In this document: positions 22,869 through 36,300 of the stretch, one piece after another
How positions within the stretch are numbered: position 1 is the stretch's first letter
Layout of the letters: the number at the start of each line of letters is the position of its first letter
DNA from: Theocolax elegans
Taxonomy: Eukaryota > Arthropoda > Insecta > Hymenoptera > Cerocephalidae
NCBI GenBank assembly: GCA_026168455.1
Contig: CM047427.1
Span: 17,435,201-17,499,200 of the forward strand
Direction: 5' to 3'
Length of the DNA stretch: 64,000 nt
Translations under genes and position numbers: made by a program
Notes under the pieces: model-generated
The model's input: only the letters and a program-made list of their open reading frames with translations
Told to the model about the DNA's origin: nothing
Databases searched by the model: none

Positions 22869-23957
22869 TTGATACTTTTATAGTAATCCTTCAGATTAGT
22901 ATTATAATTCTTGTAAGGGATGTAAAACTAAAAATCCAGCATTATAAATGTTTAAAAATTAATTTTTAAACATTTATAATGCTGAATTTTTAGTTTTACA
23001 TCCCTTACAAGAATTATAATACTAATCTGAAGGATTACTATAAATATAAACATCATTATTACAATAACTGAATATACGTATTTAAAACAAAAGATATATA
23101 AATAAATCGGATATATAATTATAATGAATAATATGATAACGTGACAGTGACAAGTTTGTGAAATCTAAATAATGTATTGCTGAATAATAATAATAATAAT
23201 GTTGATACTTTTATAGTAATCCTTCAGATTAGTATTATAATTCTTGTAAGGGATGTAAAACTAAAAATCCAGCATTATAAATGTTTAAAAATTAATTTTT
23301 TATAATTTTATAATAATATTTGTATTTTTAGCAGCTTACAGGGGATTAGATGGATACTGAAACAAGTGAAGATACTTTTCTACCACTCCAAGGTAAGTGC
23401 ACAAATTTTTTTGCAATGATCATGCTAATAGATTCATCGTTATAAGGCAACAAATATACATTTCTATTAATATTTCGGGCACTTTTCCCGGATATTTTGA
23501 CCATAAGTGATCTTAATGATTAGACCCACTCTGGAAATTTTTAGGCAGTTTCTGACTATAAAAAGACATCTTTTAGACAGTATTAGGTTACCAGAGTCCG
23601 GAGCAGAATTGCTGAATTTTCACTATTTAAGGTTTAATGGCTTACAAGAGTGTGACAGCATACATTTATGTCTTTAAAAGTATTTTTAATGAAAAGTTGG
23701 GAAAATTTACAAAAAAAGTCATACTTATGTTTTTTAGTGAAAAATGCATCCCCCTGGGAGCTAAAATTCATGAAAATGGGCATATAATGCAAAAAAGTGC
23801 TAAAATGTCAACTTTGACTCTCTGTAACTTAAAATAATGCCCAGGAAAAAATCTGAAAAAATTCAGGAGAATTACTGGATACCTCTAAAACATATTCCCA
23901 CAGTTATAGCAATATTTATTTTTTTCATCTTCGATGTCACAGAGAACCACCCATATA
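21917..23957. mobile_element. Foldback element with long terminal inverted repeats, copy 1
   Basis: The ends are tatatgggtggttctctgtg and its reverse complement. The inverted arms are hundreds of bases long: left from 21917 to about 22,670, right from about 23,280 to 23,957. The middle holds a long (aat)n microsatellite (about 22,805-22,866) and an extra inverted block (about 22,875-23,045) absent from copy 2. Both arms carry short open frames (for example MAYKSVTAYIYVFKS) that mirror each other and break between copies, so they are probably not coding. A TA target duplication is possible, since both ends sit at TA. Confidence 0.8.
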
Positions 23958-24005
23958 GGAGTAAAAATAGTTTTTAAAATTGTCTTACTCTTTTAAAGAC
24001 ATCAA

Positions 24006-25587
24006 ATTAATCTCTATGTTTACCGTCGATCCTACAACCACCCGTATATCTACATCTCCGCATATCGATCCCCGTATAATTCGCCAATTGCACTCAGGCG
24101 GATGTTAAATAAAACGCGATGCCGCGGTCTCTCCGCGGCTCCCATCACAAAGTAAAATTCATACTCGGACTCGAGTGGCAGAAAGCCGAGGGTGGCAAAA
24201 GTCGGTATAATTAAAAAGGCCAGATGAAAGTCCCCGAAGAGGGAGGCGTGTACCCACCTACCTACCTCCGTCACAAAGGGAAAAACAAAATATTCGCGGG
24301 ATGAGTAGCGCGACTGTAGGTGTACACACACTAACAACAAAAAAGCAGAGAAAAAGAAAAGGGGAGAAAGTCCGGTCGCTAAGGGGCACGAAAGCCCGGA
24401 GGGACGTCGTTTCCTCGGTCTGAGCATTCCTCAGTGGGTCGCAGCGCCAGACAATTCACAATTAGCAAACAGGAGAAATACACACACGGGCGTGCGTCGG
24501 AGAGGGAGAGAGAGAGAGAGAGAGAGCCCCGCTTGAAACCAAATGCAGCGAGCTGCCACACAAGGAGAAGGACCGAGAACTTCGACGCCGGAAGCTAAGT
24601 CAGGGGAATCCTAGTGATGATACCTTTCTCCCTTTAACCTCGACGCTTCCCTTTGTTGTCCTACACTTTGGAATATCGTAACGGGTGTCGAGAATTTTAT
24701 TTTATCGTTTCGCGGTGAAACAAACGGTCTATACTCCAAAATTAGTTAGCGAGGAAAAGGGAGGATACTGGAGAAAAGGAGGAGGTGAGAAGGTAAACGT
24801 AAGTAATCGAAGGCAATAAGGAAAGACGTCGCGAGATGTAAATGGAAGGCGTCGGGACCAATTTAGTCCTCGAAGAGTTGAAAAGTTGTTGAAAACTCAT
24901 TAGAGGGACAAGAATTTGTCCGCTAATGGGTTCGATTCACACCGAGCTAAGTTATGTAAATCGAGGAGTTTACGGCGTGGCTGTGGAATGTCGCGCTCTT
25001 GAACCATCTGGCGCACCCGGTATACACGGTGCTTCTACTGCTGCACCAGGCGCATCGGACTCGCTTGCTCGCTCGAGTTGGAACACTTGAAGCCCCAACC
25101 AGTTACGGCAACAATGGGCTTTGTCTTCGCGCCGTCGGCGCTTGCAAATTGGTAGAAATCTTGATTAAAGGTGCAATTCCGCTGCCGTTCCTGCCCTCCT
25201 CCTCCCCTCCCCATTGCCCCTCTCGCTCCACTTTGTATACTTGGGTACAAATATCAAACTAGTCTCTACTGGGTCTTGCCTTTGCTTTTTTCTTGTTCTT
25301 GTTTCTTTCGTAATATTGTTTACGTGGAAACATTTTTTCACTCTGCAAAATTATCTATTTTACGGATTGATTCTTTTGTTCAAGAATATCATATTCCGTA
25401 ACACTAATCAAATACCTATAAATATCAAAAATATAATTTATTTATTTATCATCTTAGCAATAAGAAATATTCGTTAAGAATTAATACTACTACTACGTAT
25501 AAAATATAAAATAATTATACTGTTATGCATAATATATAAAATCACTAACAGAAAAAAATCTTTTATTTGTTATTAAAGATTAAATAA
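24006..25587. other. CpG-rich noncoding module, copy C
   Basis: Third copy of the module seen at 16867-18440. At diagnostic sites (for example gtgcgtcgg and aaggaccgag) it agrees with the unit B copy and not with A. Confidence 0.6.
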
Positions 25588-26052
25588 TTAAAGCTGTTGC
25601 TATTAACCACAGTATTTCTAATACCTGGCGACGTATAATCGCGATAAACTTTAGAAAAACTCGGGAACCTTATAATACTATATAATTTATAATTCATTAT
25701 TTGTCATATTTTAATCAATAAAAAAGTATATTATTTTAATTGGTAAGCTTGAGATTAAGGTTATGACACTTAAATATTTTAGCACTCCTCCGTATCACAT
25801 TTTTATGGAATTTTTATCGAACCCCTTCTGAACGACTATTAATATACAAAGCGCAACCTTACTCGTTCCTTATTTGTAACCGAATTGCCACTGAATTTAA
25901 TTGGTAAAGTTTAGAGATTAACAAATTGGAAAATTTATACGAAAATGGAAGAACCCGGCAATTTCCATCTTCAAAAAAAAGCTAAAAATACCAATTAATT
26001 TAATAATTTTGTTGATGAAAATCATTTTTTAACTAGTCGCATTTTTCATGTG

Positions 26053-27717
26053 TATATGGGTGGTTCTCTGTGACATCGAAGATGAAAAAAATAAATATTG
26101 CTATAACTGTGGGAATATGTTTTAGAGGTATCCAGTAGTTCTCCTGAATTTTTTCAGATTTTTTCTGGGCCATTATTTTAAGTTACAGAGAGTCAAAGTT
26201 GACATTTTAGCACTTTTTTGCATTATATGCCCATTTTCATGAATTTTTAGCTCCCAGGGGATGCATTTTTCACTAAAAACATAAGTATGACTTTTTTTGT
26301 CAAATTTTCCGAACTTTTCATTAAAAATACTTTTAAAGACATAAATGTATGCTATCACACTCTTGTAAGCCATTTAAACCTTAAATAGTGAAAAGCAGCA
26401 ATTCTGCTCCGGACTCTGGTAACCTAATACTGTCTAAAAGATGTCTTTTTATAGTCAGAAACTGTCTAAAAATTTCCAGAGTGGGTCTAAATCATTAAGA
26501 TCACTTATGGTCAAAATATCCGGAAAAAGTGCCCAAAATATTAATAGAAATGTATATTTGTTGCCTTATAACGATGAATCTATTAGCATGATCATTGCAA
26601 AAAAATTTGTGCACTTACCTTGGAGTGGTAAAAAAGTATCTTCACTTGTTTCAGTATCCATCTAATCCCCTGTAAGCTGCTAAAAATACAAATATTATTA
26701 TACAAATGTAAAAAATTAATTTTTAAACATTTATAATGCTGAATTTTTAGTTTTACATCCCTTACAAGAATTATAATACTAATCTGAAGGATTACTATAA
26801 ATATATAAACATCATTATTACAATAACTGAATATACGTATTTAAAACAAAAGATATATAAATAAATCGGATATATAATTATAATGAATAATATGATAACG
26901 TGACAGTGACAAGTTTGTGAAATCTAAATAATGTATTGCTGAATAATAATAATAATAATGTTGATACTTTTATAGTAATCCTTCAGATTAGTATTATAAT
27001 TCTTGTAAGGGATGTAAAACTAAAAATCCAGCATTATAAATGTTTAAAAATTAATTTTTTATAATTTTATAATAATATTTGTATTTTTAGCAGCTTACAG
27101 GGGATTAGATGGATACTGAAACAAGTGAAGATACTTTTCTACCACTCCAAGGTAAGTGCACAAATTTTTTTGCAATGATCATGCTAATAGATTCATCGTT
27201 ATAAGGCAACAAATATACATTTCTATTAATATTTCGGGCACTTTTCCCGGATATTTTGACCATAAGTGATCTTAATGATTTAGACCCACTCTGGAAATTT
27301 TTAGGCAGTTTCTGACTATAAAAAGACATCTTTTAGACAGTATTAGGTTACCAGAGTCCGGAGCAGAATTGCTGATTTTCACTATTTAAGGTTTAAATGG
27401 CTTACAAGAGTGTGACAGCATACATTTATGTCTTTAAAAGTATTTTTAATGAAAAGTTGGGAAAATTTTACAAAAAAAGTCATACTTATGTTTTTAGTGA
27501 AAAATGCATCCCCTGGGAGCTAAAAATTCATGAAAATGGGCATATAATGCAAAAAAGTGCTAAAATGTCAACTTTGACTCTCTGTAACTTAAAATAATGG
27601 CCCAGAAAAAATCTGAAAAAATTCAGGAGAATTACTGGATACCTCTAAAACATATTCCCACAGTTATAGCAATATTTATTTTTTTCATCTTCGATGTCAC
27701 AGAGAACCACCCATATA
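26053..27717. mobile_element. Foldback element with long terminal inverted repeats, copy 2
   Basis: Same ends and arms as 21917-23957, total about 1.66 kb. The centre contains only a short (aat)n tract (about 26,943-26,958). Confidence 0.8.
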
Positions 27718-29364
27718 GGAGTAAAAAATAGTTTTTAAAGTTGTCTTACTCTTTTAAAGACATCAAATTTATTTTATTTTACTTTCATTACAAATATTAA
27801 ATATTTTATTTTTAAGTACATATGAAAAAATACATATTGAAAATGTGTAATATTTTTGTAGTATTGCTGATTTCAAATTTTTATTTATTTCGACTTGTGC
27901 GCATATTTTAGCACGAAACAATCAACGGATTCGACTTTAATAAAGCTCAAATTAAAAATAATAAATGTAATTTCCTAGTGAAGCTGTTTAGATAATTATC
28001 AGTTAAAAGATAAGAAAATTTTAAAAAATCAAAAAAATTGAGTAACTTTACATTAAAATGCAATTTAAAATTATGTGAGTAAAAAATTAATTATTCTAAA
28101 TAATTTCAGTAGGAAATTATACATTTATTTTCTTTAATTTAAGCTTTATTGAAGTTAAATTCATTGACTGATTCATCCTAGAAGTGCGTAATAGCCAAAA
28201 TAATAAACATTTCAAATCTTGCAAATAAAATGAATTTCATTAATTATTGTGCAGCAAAACTGCAAAAAATATTATATATATTTTAAATGTATTTTTTCAT
28301 ATATATATATATTCAGAAATTAAATTTAAAATAATTTTTACGTAATTAAAGCGTATGTGTATTATCCACCCTTAATAAATAATATCATTCTTTTATAACT
28401 TTTTTTTTCACTACACTATAAATTACAATTTATTACGACTATAATAGGAATCCTATAGTAATAGATTCATTAAGGAAGTAATTATAACACTGTATTCATG
28501 ATATATTAACTAACAGAAATCAATAATATTTCGTGCTTGTAGCACAATAATAATCAGAGAAAAATTGATAATTTCCCGAATAAACACCCCAAAATTCGCA
28601 GTGATCCGTAAATCTGATGGGGATCGGGGAATTATAACGGTAATAATAACATCCTTCATACGCATCATTTGACAGATGGGACGGAAGAAAATCTCGTGTA
28701 TCGACACTCCTACCATCGATAATAAGTATATTTTCATATACATAAAATTGACACAGAAAATTCATAAATCTTTGAAATAGCTAATTCTAAAGGCACGTGA
28801 GTGTATACACGCATCGAACAATCCCGAAATCTTGTTCTATGACATACTTACCTTAATCCTAAGCGAATTACGGATTACTATACGCATAGATTCAATCGGG
28901 ATCATTTCCGATTTCGGTCAATTTTACAATTGCAAACTATAACTATATTCTGTAGAATGAAGTTATTATTGTACATGGCTACATATAATGATAATAAGTT
29001 ATACTACAATATTACTAGTGAGGATGGATGATATACATTGAAATAAAATCAATTTACGATTTGGTTTACTAAAAATCAATATTAATTTCGTTTGTCAGTG
29101 TAACAAATGTAGTTGATGCCGCTGATTATTATTATTATTATTATCATTATTTCTATTATTTAAATTTAGATGTGATATTTAAATGTCATAGGTGAAATTT
29201 ATAATTACACTTTACAATAATTAATTGAAGGAATAACGGTATAAAACCTGAACACCAATGTTAATTTAATAGACTGTATATACCGTTACTCTCACGCGTT
29301 TCCTCTCTTATGGTTAATGAGTGTTTTCTTTTGATATTAAAACAAAATATAAAATATGGTAAAG

Positions 29365-29558
29365 GTAAAATTACTATTTATTAAGTAATTATAAAATAGA
29401 CTTAACAAATTATAAAAATTACTATTTTTTACAAGTAAAATTTACTAACGATTTATTAAGATTTACTATATATCTGGTCAATTTTATTCTAAAATAAAGT
29501 AATTTTTATAATTTGTCATGTCTACCTCTTAATTACTCAATAAAATAGTAATGTTTAC
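29365..29558. repeat. Short foldback repeat (MITE-like)
   Basis: The left half (29365-29432) and the reverse complement of the right half (about 29,488-29,558) align with few mismatches. They share acaaattataaaaattact and an outer attactattta-like end. Confidence 0.65.
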
Positions 29559-29734
29559 TGCAAAATTTTTGTCTTATTAAGGTAAAGGGAACATCGAAAG
29601 TTTAAAATATTTATGAACCAACACTAATTCCTTCATAAACAAAGCATTGTAATAGTGTAAAAATGTTTTTCTACATCTATGTTTTATCGGTGTTTTGAAA
29701 CTCGAGGATTCGAATATGGAATTTTTCAAAAATT

Positions 29735-29776
29735 TCTGTATAGGTGTGCGTGTGTGTGTGTGTGTGTGTGCGTGTA
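29735..29776. repeat. GT microsatellite
   Basis: Run of gtgtgcgtgtgtgtgt units. Confidence 0.85.
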
Positions 29777-30294
29777 GTTTTCTCATATATTTGATCCTAT
29801 CAAACGGATTGGACTTTACTCCAGCGATCCATTTTTAAAGCTATCTTAAGCTGTGATTATGGAACTTTAAGTCGTAGTAAATACTTTTTATAGTTTTTAA
29901 AAATCGATTTTTGTGATTTTTCTCTAATGTAACCGTTAAATAGCTATATTTGTGAAATGGCGATTTGTAGCATAAAATATTTATCTTCTGATTTGAGGTT
30001 TGTTCAGTTATCATTAATTGTTGTCAAGTTATCGCAAATATAGTGAATCTGTTTTTAATAGTTAAAAAATTATCAACATTTTTTATAAACAAAAATTTTA
30101 AATACTGGTAACATTAAGTACTGCTCGCTAAAAAAAAGTTAAAAAATTCAATCCTTAGTTATGCTTGGTTTTTGAAAAAAATAATATGTAAAAAATAGTT
30201 TATAAATGTTTTGTAAATAATTTTTCGTGCAGGTTTCAGGATGTAATTTTTAATTTTTTCAATCCAAATTTTCGATAAAAAAATTTTGATATAG

Positions 30295-30420
30295 TGTGTG
30301 TAAAGTGCGAGATTACGCACTGTTCGTTTTTAAAAATATCATTTACACCCTGTATATCAAAACATATTGTTCTATACATGTGTGAAAGATGATTTTCAAC
30401 TAGTGCGATCAATAAACAAA
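30295..30420 (+). repeat. Dispersed repeat, copy 1
   Basis: Shares tttacaccctgta and gtgtgaaagatgattttcaa with the reverse complement of 47,305-47,420. This is a short interspersed repeat of unknown class. Confidence 0.6.
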
Positions 30421-31039
30421 ACTCTTTAACACTAGAATCGCAAATTCTTCATTTTTAGAGTAAATTTTCGATTTTTATACTAATAAATACTGATTTTATT
30501 ACGTTATGTTACGCACTATGAAAAACGCATTTTACGTACTAGTAGCATGAAGTAATGTTATACAAAATCTAAAATAAGCACTATACGAGGTAGCTACGGG
30601 ATAATGTCAATTAGCAGCGGTTTTTTTTAATTACTAAATGTATCAAAATGTTTCGCGAATAGTTAACGATTTACTTGTCAATAAAATGAAATCCTTCTTG
30701 GTTAATATCAATATTAAATACTTATTAAATATATCTTTGATTATAATCATTTATTCAGTTATCAATATGTTTATGTGGAAAAATATTTAATTTTAATTTC
30801 TTATAACGAAATAATAATAGTATGGCGTTTATTAAATCAAAATTAGCTAATAAATATCTATTAATCCATGAATATTTCTCACATGATACGGAAATATCGA
30901 ATAAACTCTTATATTTGAATGAGTAACATTGTTTAATCAAAAACTGCTAAAGGAAATGTATAAAGTACAGCATTCACATGTACGTGAATACTAATAATTC
31001 GTGAACAAACACGAAAAACAGTTAAAGGCATATAAACGA

Positions 31040-31500
31040 TCCATCACCCAGTTTGTTGCACCAGTCGCGAGTTTACGTTCTTGCACACTTGAAGGCATTG
31101 GCCGCGAGGCTCGTCTCTCTCTCTCTCCCTCTCCCTCTCTGTTTCACCCTCGCGCTCGCAGTTCAGCCTCCGAGGCCGCAAAACTGAGTAAATTTACATA
31201 AAGATAATTGAGACGCACATGAAAGGCCGCGCGGTGACGTGGCGCAGCTTTGAATTCCCACTGAGAGCGATTCGATTTTGGAAACGTTCGCAAACGCTCG
31301 CCTAAGCTTGCCTTCGCCTACCCTGGGATAAAATATGCCGATCCTTATAATCCGGAAATTATACTGCTTTATAGTGTTGTGTGTGCATCGGGAATTGCTT
31401 TACACCGGTCCCTACACGGGTAATGAAAATTTGAAATAATTACGTGTGCCAGTGCCAAAAGAGTCGACGGTTTATTTATCAAAGTGCGGCCGGTGGATTA
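31040..31500. promoter_or_regulatory. CpG-rich patch, possible promoter or enhancer
   Basis: About 450 bases with high CpG density and a (tc)n tract at 31,110-31,140, standing out from AT-rich flanks. No exon is recognised beside it. The regulatory role is inference from composition. Confidence 0.25.
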
Positions 31501-32214
31501 ATTTAAAATAATTTGTTTTTTCATATTTTATTTATTTGTTAACGTTTATTAATGTAGGTACTTACTCTTACATGCAAGATTTATTTCTCTTTTTCAATAA
31601 TATTTCATCTCAGTCGGGTTCCTTAAAACCTGTATGGCACGAGTATATCTATTTTTACTTAGTACATAAATCATAATATAGAATTACTATCCAGTTATAG
31701 TTTCATACTTGCATTTGATATCTAAAGTATGTTTGCATACGATGATAATAAACTGTAGCTACCTTATTTACCATCCGTTGTTCCGATAACATTCTCCTTA
31801 GGTATCTACCCTTTCATGATATGGTACAATAGAGACCAATGGTAAAGTAGAACTCTGCACTAACGATATACACACTCGTAACGCAATATAAAATAAAAAT
31901 GTTTGTTTAATTAAAATTAAGAAACATTTTCTTAAGATTTTTTTTTAATTTATTGAATGAATATTAAAATGTTTCACGCGCAAGGATGTCGGATTGGCAT
32001 ACATAGTGCAAAAATGAATGTGTTTCGAAAATAGTCTTATATTTGGAATAAAATAAAACAAATAATTGAAACAACGGTCTGAACGATAAGAAATAAAAAT
32101 TGCACAGTTGTAAGTAAAGAATAAGGACATTGAAAATAAGAACAATGGAAATATACGTATTAAGAATTTTAATAATCAATATTGTCGGATACATAATACA
32201 TAATTGTTAATTGA

Positions 32215-32360
32215 GACAGTATGGACACAACGTATCGTTGGCGCGGTAAAGTGACAAAAATGTTCTCTTCTGTTAAATCCCGCGCGACACGCCAATGGAC
32301 AGCCTTTATCTTTTGCACATCCCCCAGAGGATACGTCAAGTCTCGCGGGAAGCGGCGATT
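32215..32360. promoter_or_regulatory. Small CpG-rich patch
   Basis: CpG-rich island around gcgcggtaaagtg and cccgcgcgacacgcc. No coding support on either strand. Confidence 0.2.
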
Positions 32361-33306
32361 CATTTGTATTTTCATTTTTCCCTCGCCTCTACAATTATTC
32401 ATTTTTCATTTTTCATTTTTCATATTTATATTACGTCAGTATCACCAAGCTCTTTTTCCACCACTATCACCACCCTAATACCTCCTTCCTCCTTACCCTT
32501 CTTGTCTATTTATATATTTATATATTTATTTATATATCTCGCATTTGACTCTTATGGTTTGACGTTTCGTTTGATCATTTTTTGTTTATACTTGTCTTTT
32601 ATTTTTATTTTTGACTTCCTAAAAATTATACTAATCCCTGATATACACGAACCTCGTCGGTAATCGGTATAAATAAACGACGAGTTCTTCTCGGTCTTCT
32701 CATTACTTTTTTTTTTTTTTAATTTTTCCTTTTTTGTCAAGCGTAAACGCCAAAATGCTTACAAATTGTAAATAGGACTACACTTTCGTTGTCAATCTCG
32801 TTGAGACACAAATACGCGATTATTGTTCTCTTTGTTTAAATAGAGTATATAACAACATTTTTTTTTAATTAATTCATATTAAATTATTTTTTTAATTAAA
32901 TGCGTCGAATCTACTTTATTAAAAATGAACAGTGTTATTACAATCGGTAGGTCTATTGAATTTTTTAACATTTTGAGTAAAAGGAAGATCGAAAAGTAGC
33001 TTAATTTTTATTCGAGTTGTGTATTCGCGTGAAATTTATGTCATCAAGAGTCACCAAAAGAAACAACAGTAAAGCATGTTCACTCGTTTTTTACCTTTTG
33101 CTCACGTCTCGCGAGTCCGAGCGATGAATCTTCGAACGTTTAATTCTTTATTTTTATGCTTTCTTTTGCAACTGCTGTTGCTTATCGCAATGCTTTGTAC
33201 AATTTTGCTAACCGTAATCTATTTTCTGTTTTTTTTTATTTCTTTTTAATTATTGTAAGTATTATAATCTTTATTGCTCAATAAATATTCGATAAATATA
33301 TCACTG

Positions 33307-33311
<5 letters not shown>

Positions 33312-33341
<30 letters not shown>
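33312..33341. repeat. TA microsatellite
   Basis: Uninterrupted tatata run. Confidence 0.9.
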
Positions 33342-33344
<3 letters not shown>

Positions 33345-36300
33345 GCCATAATCGCACTATCGTCTTTCTTCGTCGTCAGTTACTTATTTTTTCTTATTTA
33401 TTTATCATCGTTATTATTATAAAGTTTATTATAATTAATGTTATTGTTGCTGCTCTGCATCATTTCGTCAATGGCCATTCCCCGTGTATTTTCTTTTTCA
33501 TTCCTTCTTACTGCTCGAATTGAATCACGGTCCTTCTTCTTATCTTCCATTGAGTAATTAGTAATCATGCCTCGTTTAGTCTATATATTCGCAAATTGCA
33601 ATACTTGCTTTACGTATAATTGCTTACGGAATACGTTTCTCACTACTTTAACTGGTTTTTTACGGTAATTTGACTACGTTTCTTTTCGATTTTGCTGAGA
33701 CAATATTCTCTTAATAATAAATAACTCGTTTGTCTTTTTTTTTTATTTACCATCGTGAGGATGCGCAACAATCAGAAACGTGGAACGAAATTCGAATGAA
33801 ATTCGCAAATTCTTTTTCTTTATATCAAATTTTATTTGCCAAAAAAGTCGTTTATTTATTTATTTACAATAAGTACGCATTTACGTTTAAATTATGTTTC
33901 GTGGATTTCGTTTGCCTATTATATACGTTAAAGCGATTTCATTCGTTTTGGTTCCATGTTAATGACTCGCTCGTTTTCGATCGTGCATGCTCTTCTCGAG
34001 TGTTTCGTACAAAGTTTGTGTAATATTTTCCTTCTTCTTCTTACTTTTATCTCGGATTTACTTCGTTGTGTCGGTATATACCTGTGTGTGACTGTATGTA
34101 TGCGCGTTGAGTGTCAAGTTTTTGTTCGAAGGTTCTTTTTGCGGAGGTGGCCCGGGGCTATATTACTTCCGACTATATTCTTCGATTACTGTATTTTTTT
34201 TGCTACGTTCGAATGTTTGAACCGTGCTTAAATTCTTAGGTTAAAGTAATGTGGATAAATTGAGTTACATATTGTCCTAAATTTTGACTGAAAATGTCTT
34301 TTACGCCAAAACATTATGTCTTCTTTTTTACTTTTGTTCTGTTGGTTAAAGTATATTTTTATTGATCTGTGAATCAGTATTGAAATAAATTGAATGTAAC
34401 GATCTATATTTTTACATACACTATTCCGAATAAATAATTGTAATATATTAACCTGAGATTAGATGTTTAATTCAATTTTTTATATTGATAAGATGAACCT
34501 GTTTTAGCAAATTCTTTCCGTTAGGTTCTCACATTCGGTTTAAGCAAAACACGTGATTTTTTCAGAATTTCAAATTAATTATCGAAGTATAATATTTGAG
34601 TAACTATTAGAAATTTATTTTTATTTTTTACAAACAAAATGTTATTTATTTTTTTATTCGAAAACGTTACTTTTTCAAAACTTTCGATCTGTCCAGATTT
34701 TAGATGGCTACTTAATATTTTCAACTCTATTTTTGAGATTGATAAGGTAGATTCCTGTGATTTAAATGTATTTATTAACATAAAATTACCAACTAACTGT
34801 TATTTATTAAAATGTAATTTAAATTATATGTTTTTCTTGAAAACTAGTAAAGTTAGTTTTTTTTTTAATTTCAAATTTTAATTGTAAATTTTTTCAGATT
34901 TTAACATAAACTTTTCAAGGTGTTTTGCATATAGGAAAAAATAAATTTTTATAAATCAAGTTTGACATCTTTTTTAGAATCACGTTTAGAATAACTCTAA
35001 TAGAAATTGAGACAAAACGATTTTTTTTTGGTATAAAAGAGCTATTTTTTAAAAACCGGCAAAACAAAATTAGTTACAACCTATGCAATATTTCATTTTA
35101 ATCAAAAAAAATTGAAATTGGAAAAATTCTTATGAGAAAAATTGAAAAATACCCAATTACTTAAATTTTAGATAATCAATTGTTGATTTTAAGTAATATA
35201 ATAAATCAGTATATGTAATCTTTTAACAGTCAAATCATTCCATTAAATTATTATCTCTTAGTTCACTAATTTTGATAATTAAATGAAAGCACGGTCCAAT
35301 TGGATCTACATACTGTATAACTGTGGCCTTATTAATAATAGTTCATCTACGTTCACTGTTTTTTAATTTATTACTTTTATTTTTTTCTCATTAATTTACT
35401 CGCTATACGTGAAACTACTTTAAGTAGAAAAACCCTCGTGTCGTCGATTCGATCGAGAATGCGCCACTTTCATCTCATTCTCGACCTGTCGAGCGAACGA
35501 TTTTTATAATGCACTTTCGGTTCAAGGCAGCTCGAGACGCTATACAAAATTTCCTTCGGGTACATATATGTCCAATATTTTGTTGATCGCATGCTTTGGC
35601 TTACGATTTTCATTGTAGCTCGATGACGAAATTTTTGGGTTCACTTTGACGTTACGTTTTTCTTTTCTTTTAAATTCGAGTTGAAACATCGTGGTGTGCG
35701 ATGGAGCTGATTCGGTTTCTCAACACAAAGGAAAAATATTTATTTCTCGAGTTGGCGCTTCGATCGCGTCATTGTCAACCTTGTGACTTTGTCCATATAT
35801 CCCGTTACATGGATACATTCAGCCTTTATTTAATTTTTTTGCTCAATTTCTTCGACGCGATAGAGATTCAAGTATTAACTGATCATTTGCGAGATTAAAA
35901 AGCTTTTCACGATTTACTTATGTATTTTCGATTATATTTTGATTATTAAGCACTTACGCAATTAGAACTCCAAACGAAACAATTTTAACGTATTTAATAC
36001 GATCCTTTCTCTTCTAATAAATAAATCACAATCGCTTTATCGACGATCAAGTCTTCGAAAATTATTCGTAACGCTCGATCAAAATGAATCGCGTTACATC
36101 TACGGATCTTAACTACGTATTTTTCTAATTAATTTTTTTAAATTTAACTTCGATCGAGCTTCAAATACTTCTACTATACCACGTGTTTACAATACATCTT
36201 TTCTCAAGTAAATCAATGCGTAGATTTGAAAATGAATCATCGCACAATGAGAAGCAAAAAAAAAATAAATTTGCCGGATCCTCCGAATGCATCTGTTTCT

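Larger units (their letters stand above)
19876..24005. repeat. Second-round duplication unit, left copy
   Basis: From aatctctatgtttacc to gacatcaaatt. It comprises the CpG-rich module of unit B, about 460 bases of AT-rich DNA and the first foldback element. It is repeated directly at 24006-27771. Confidence 0.88.
24006..27771. repeat. Second-round duplication unit, right copy
   Basis: Direct repeat of 19876-24005, shorter because its foldback element has a smaller centre. The junction gacatcaaatt|aatctctatg sits at about 24,005. Confidence 0.88.
27772..31000. other. AT-rich intergenic DNA
   Basis: No protein gene that I can support. Two overlapping minus-strand frames at 28510-28765 are open but match nothing I recognise. 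A consensus-like 5' splice site (minus, aaggtaagtatgtc near 28,840-28,855) has no partner. Small repeats are listed separately. Confidence 0.5.

Noticed and set aside
22300..27600. Frames MSFYSQKL... and MAYKSVTA... repeated four to five times
   Set aside because: They lie in the arms of the foldback elements, mirror each other on opposite strands and change between copies. No domain recognised.
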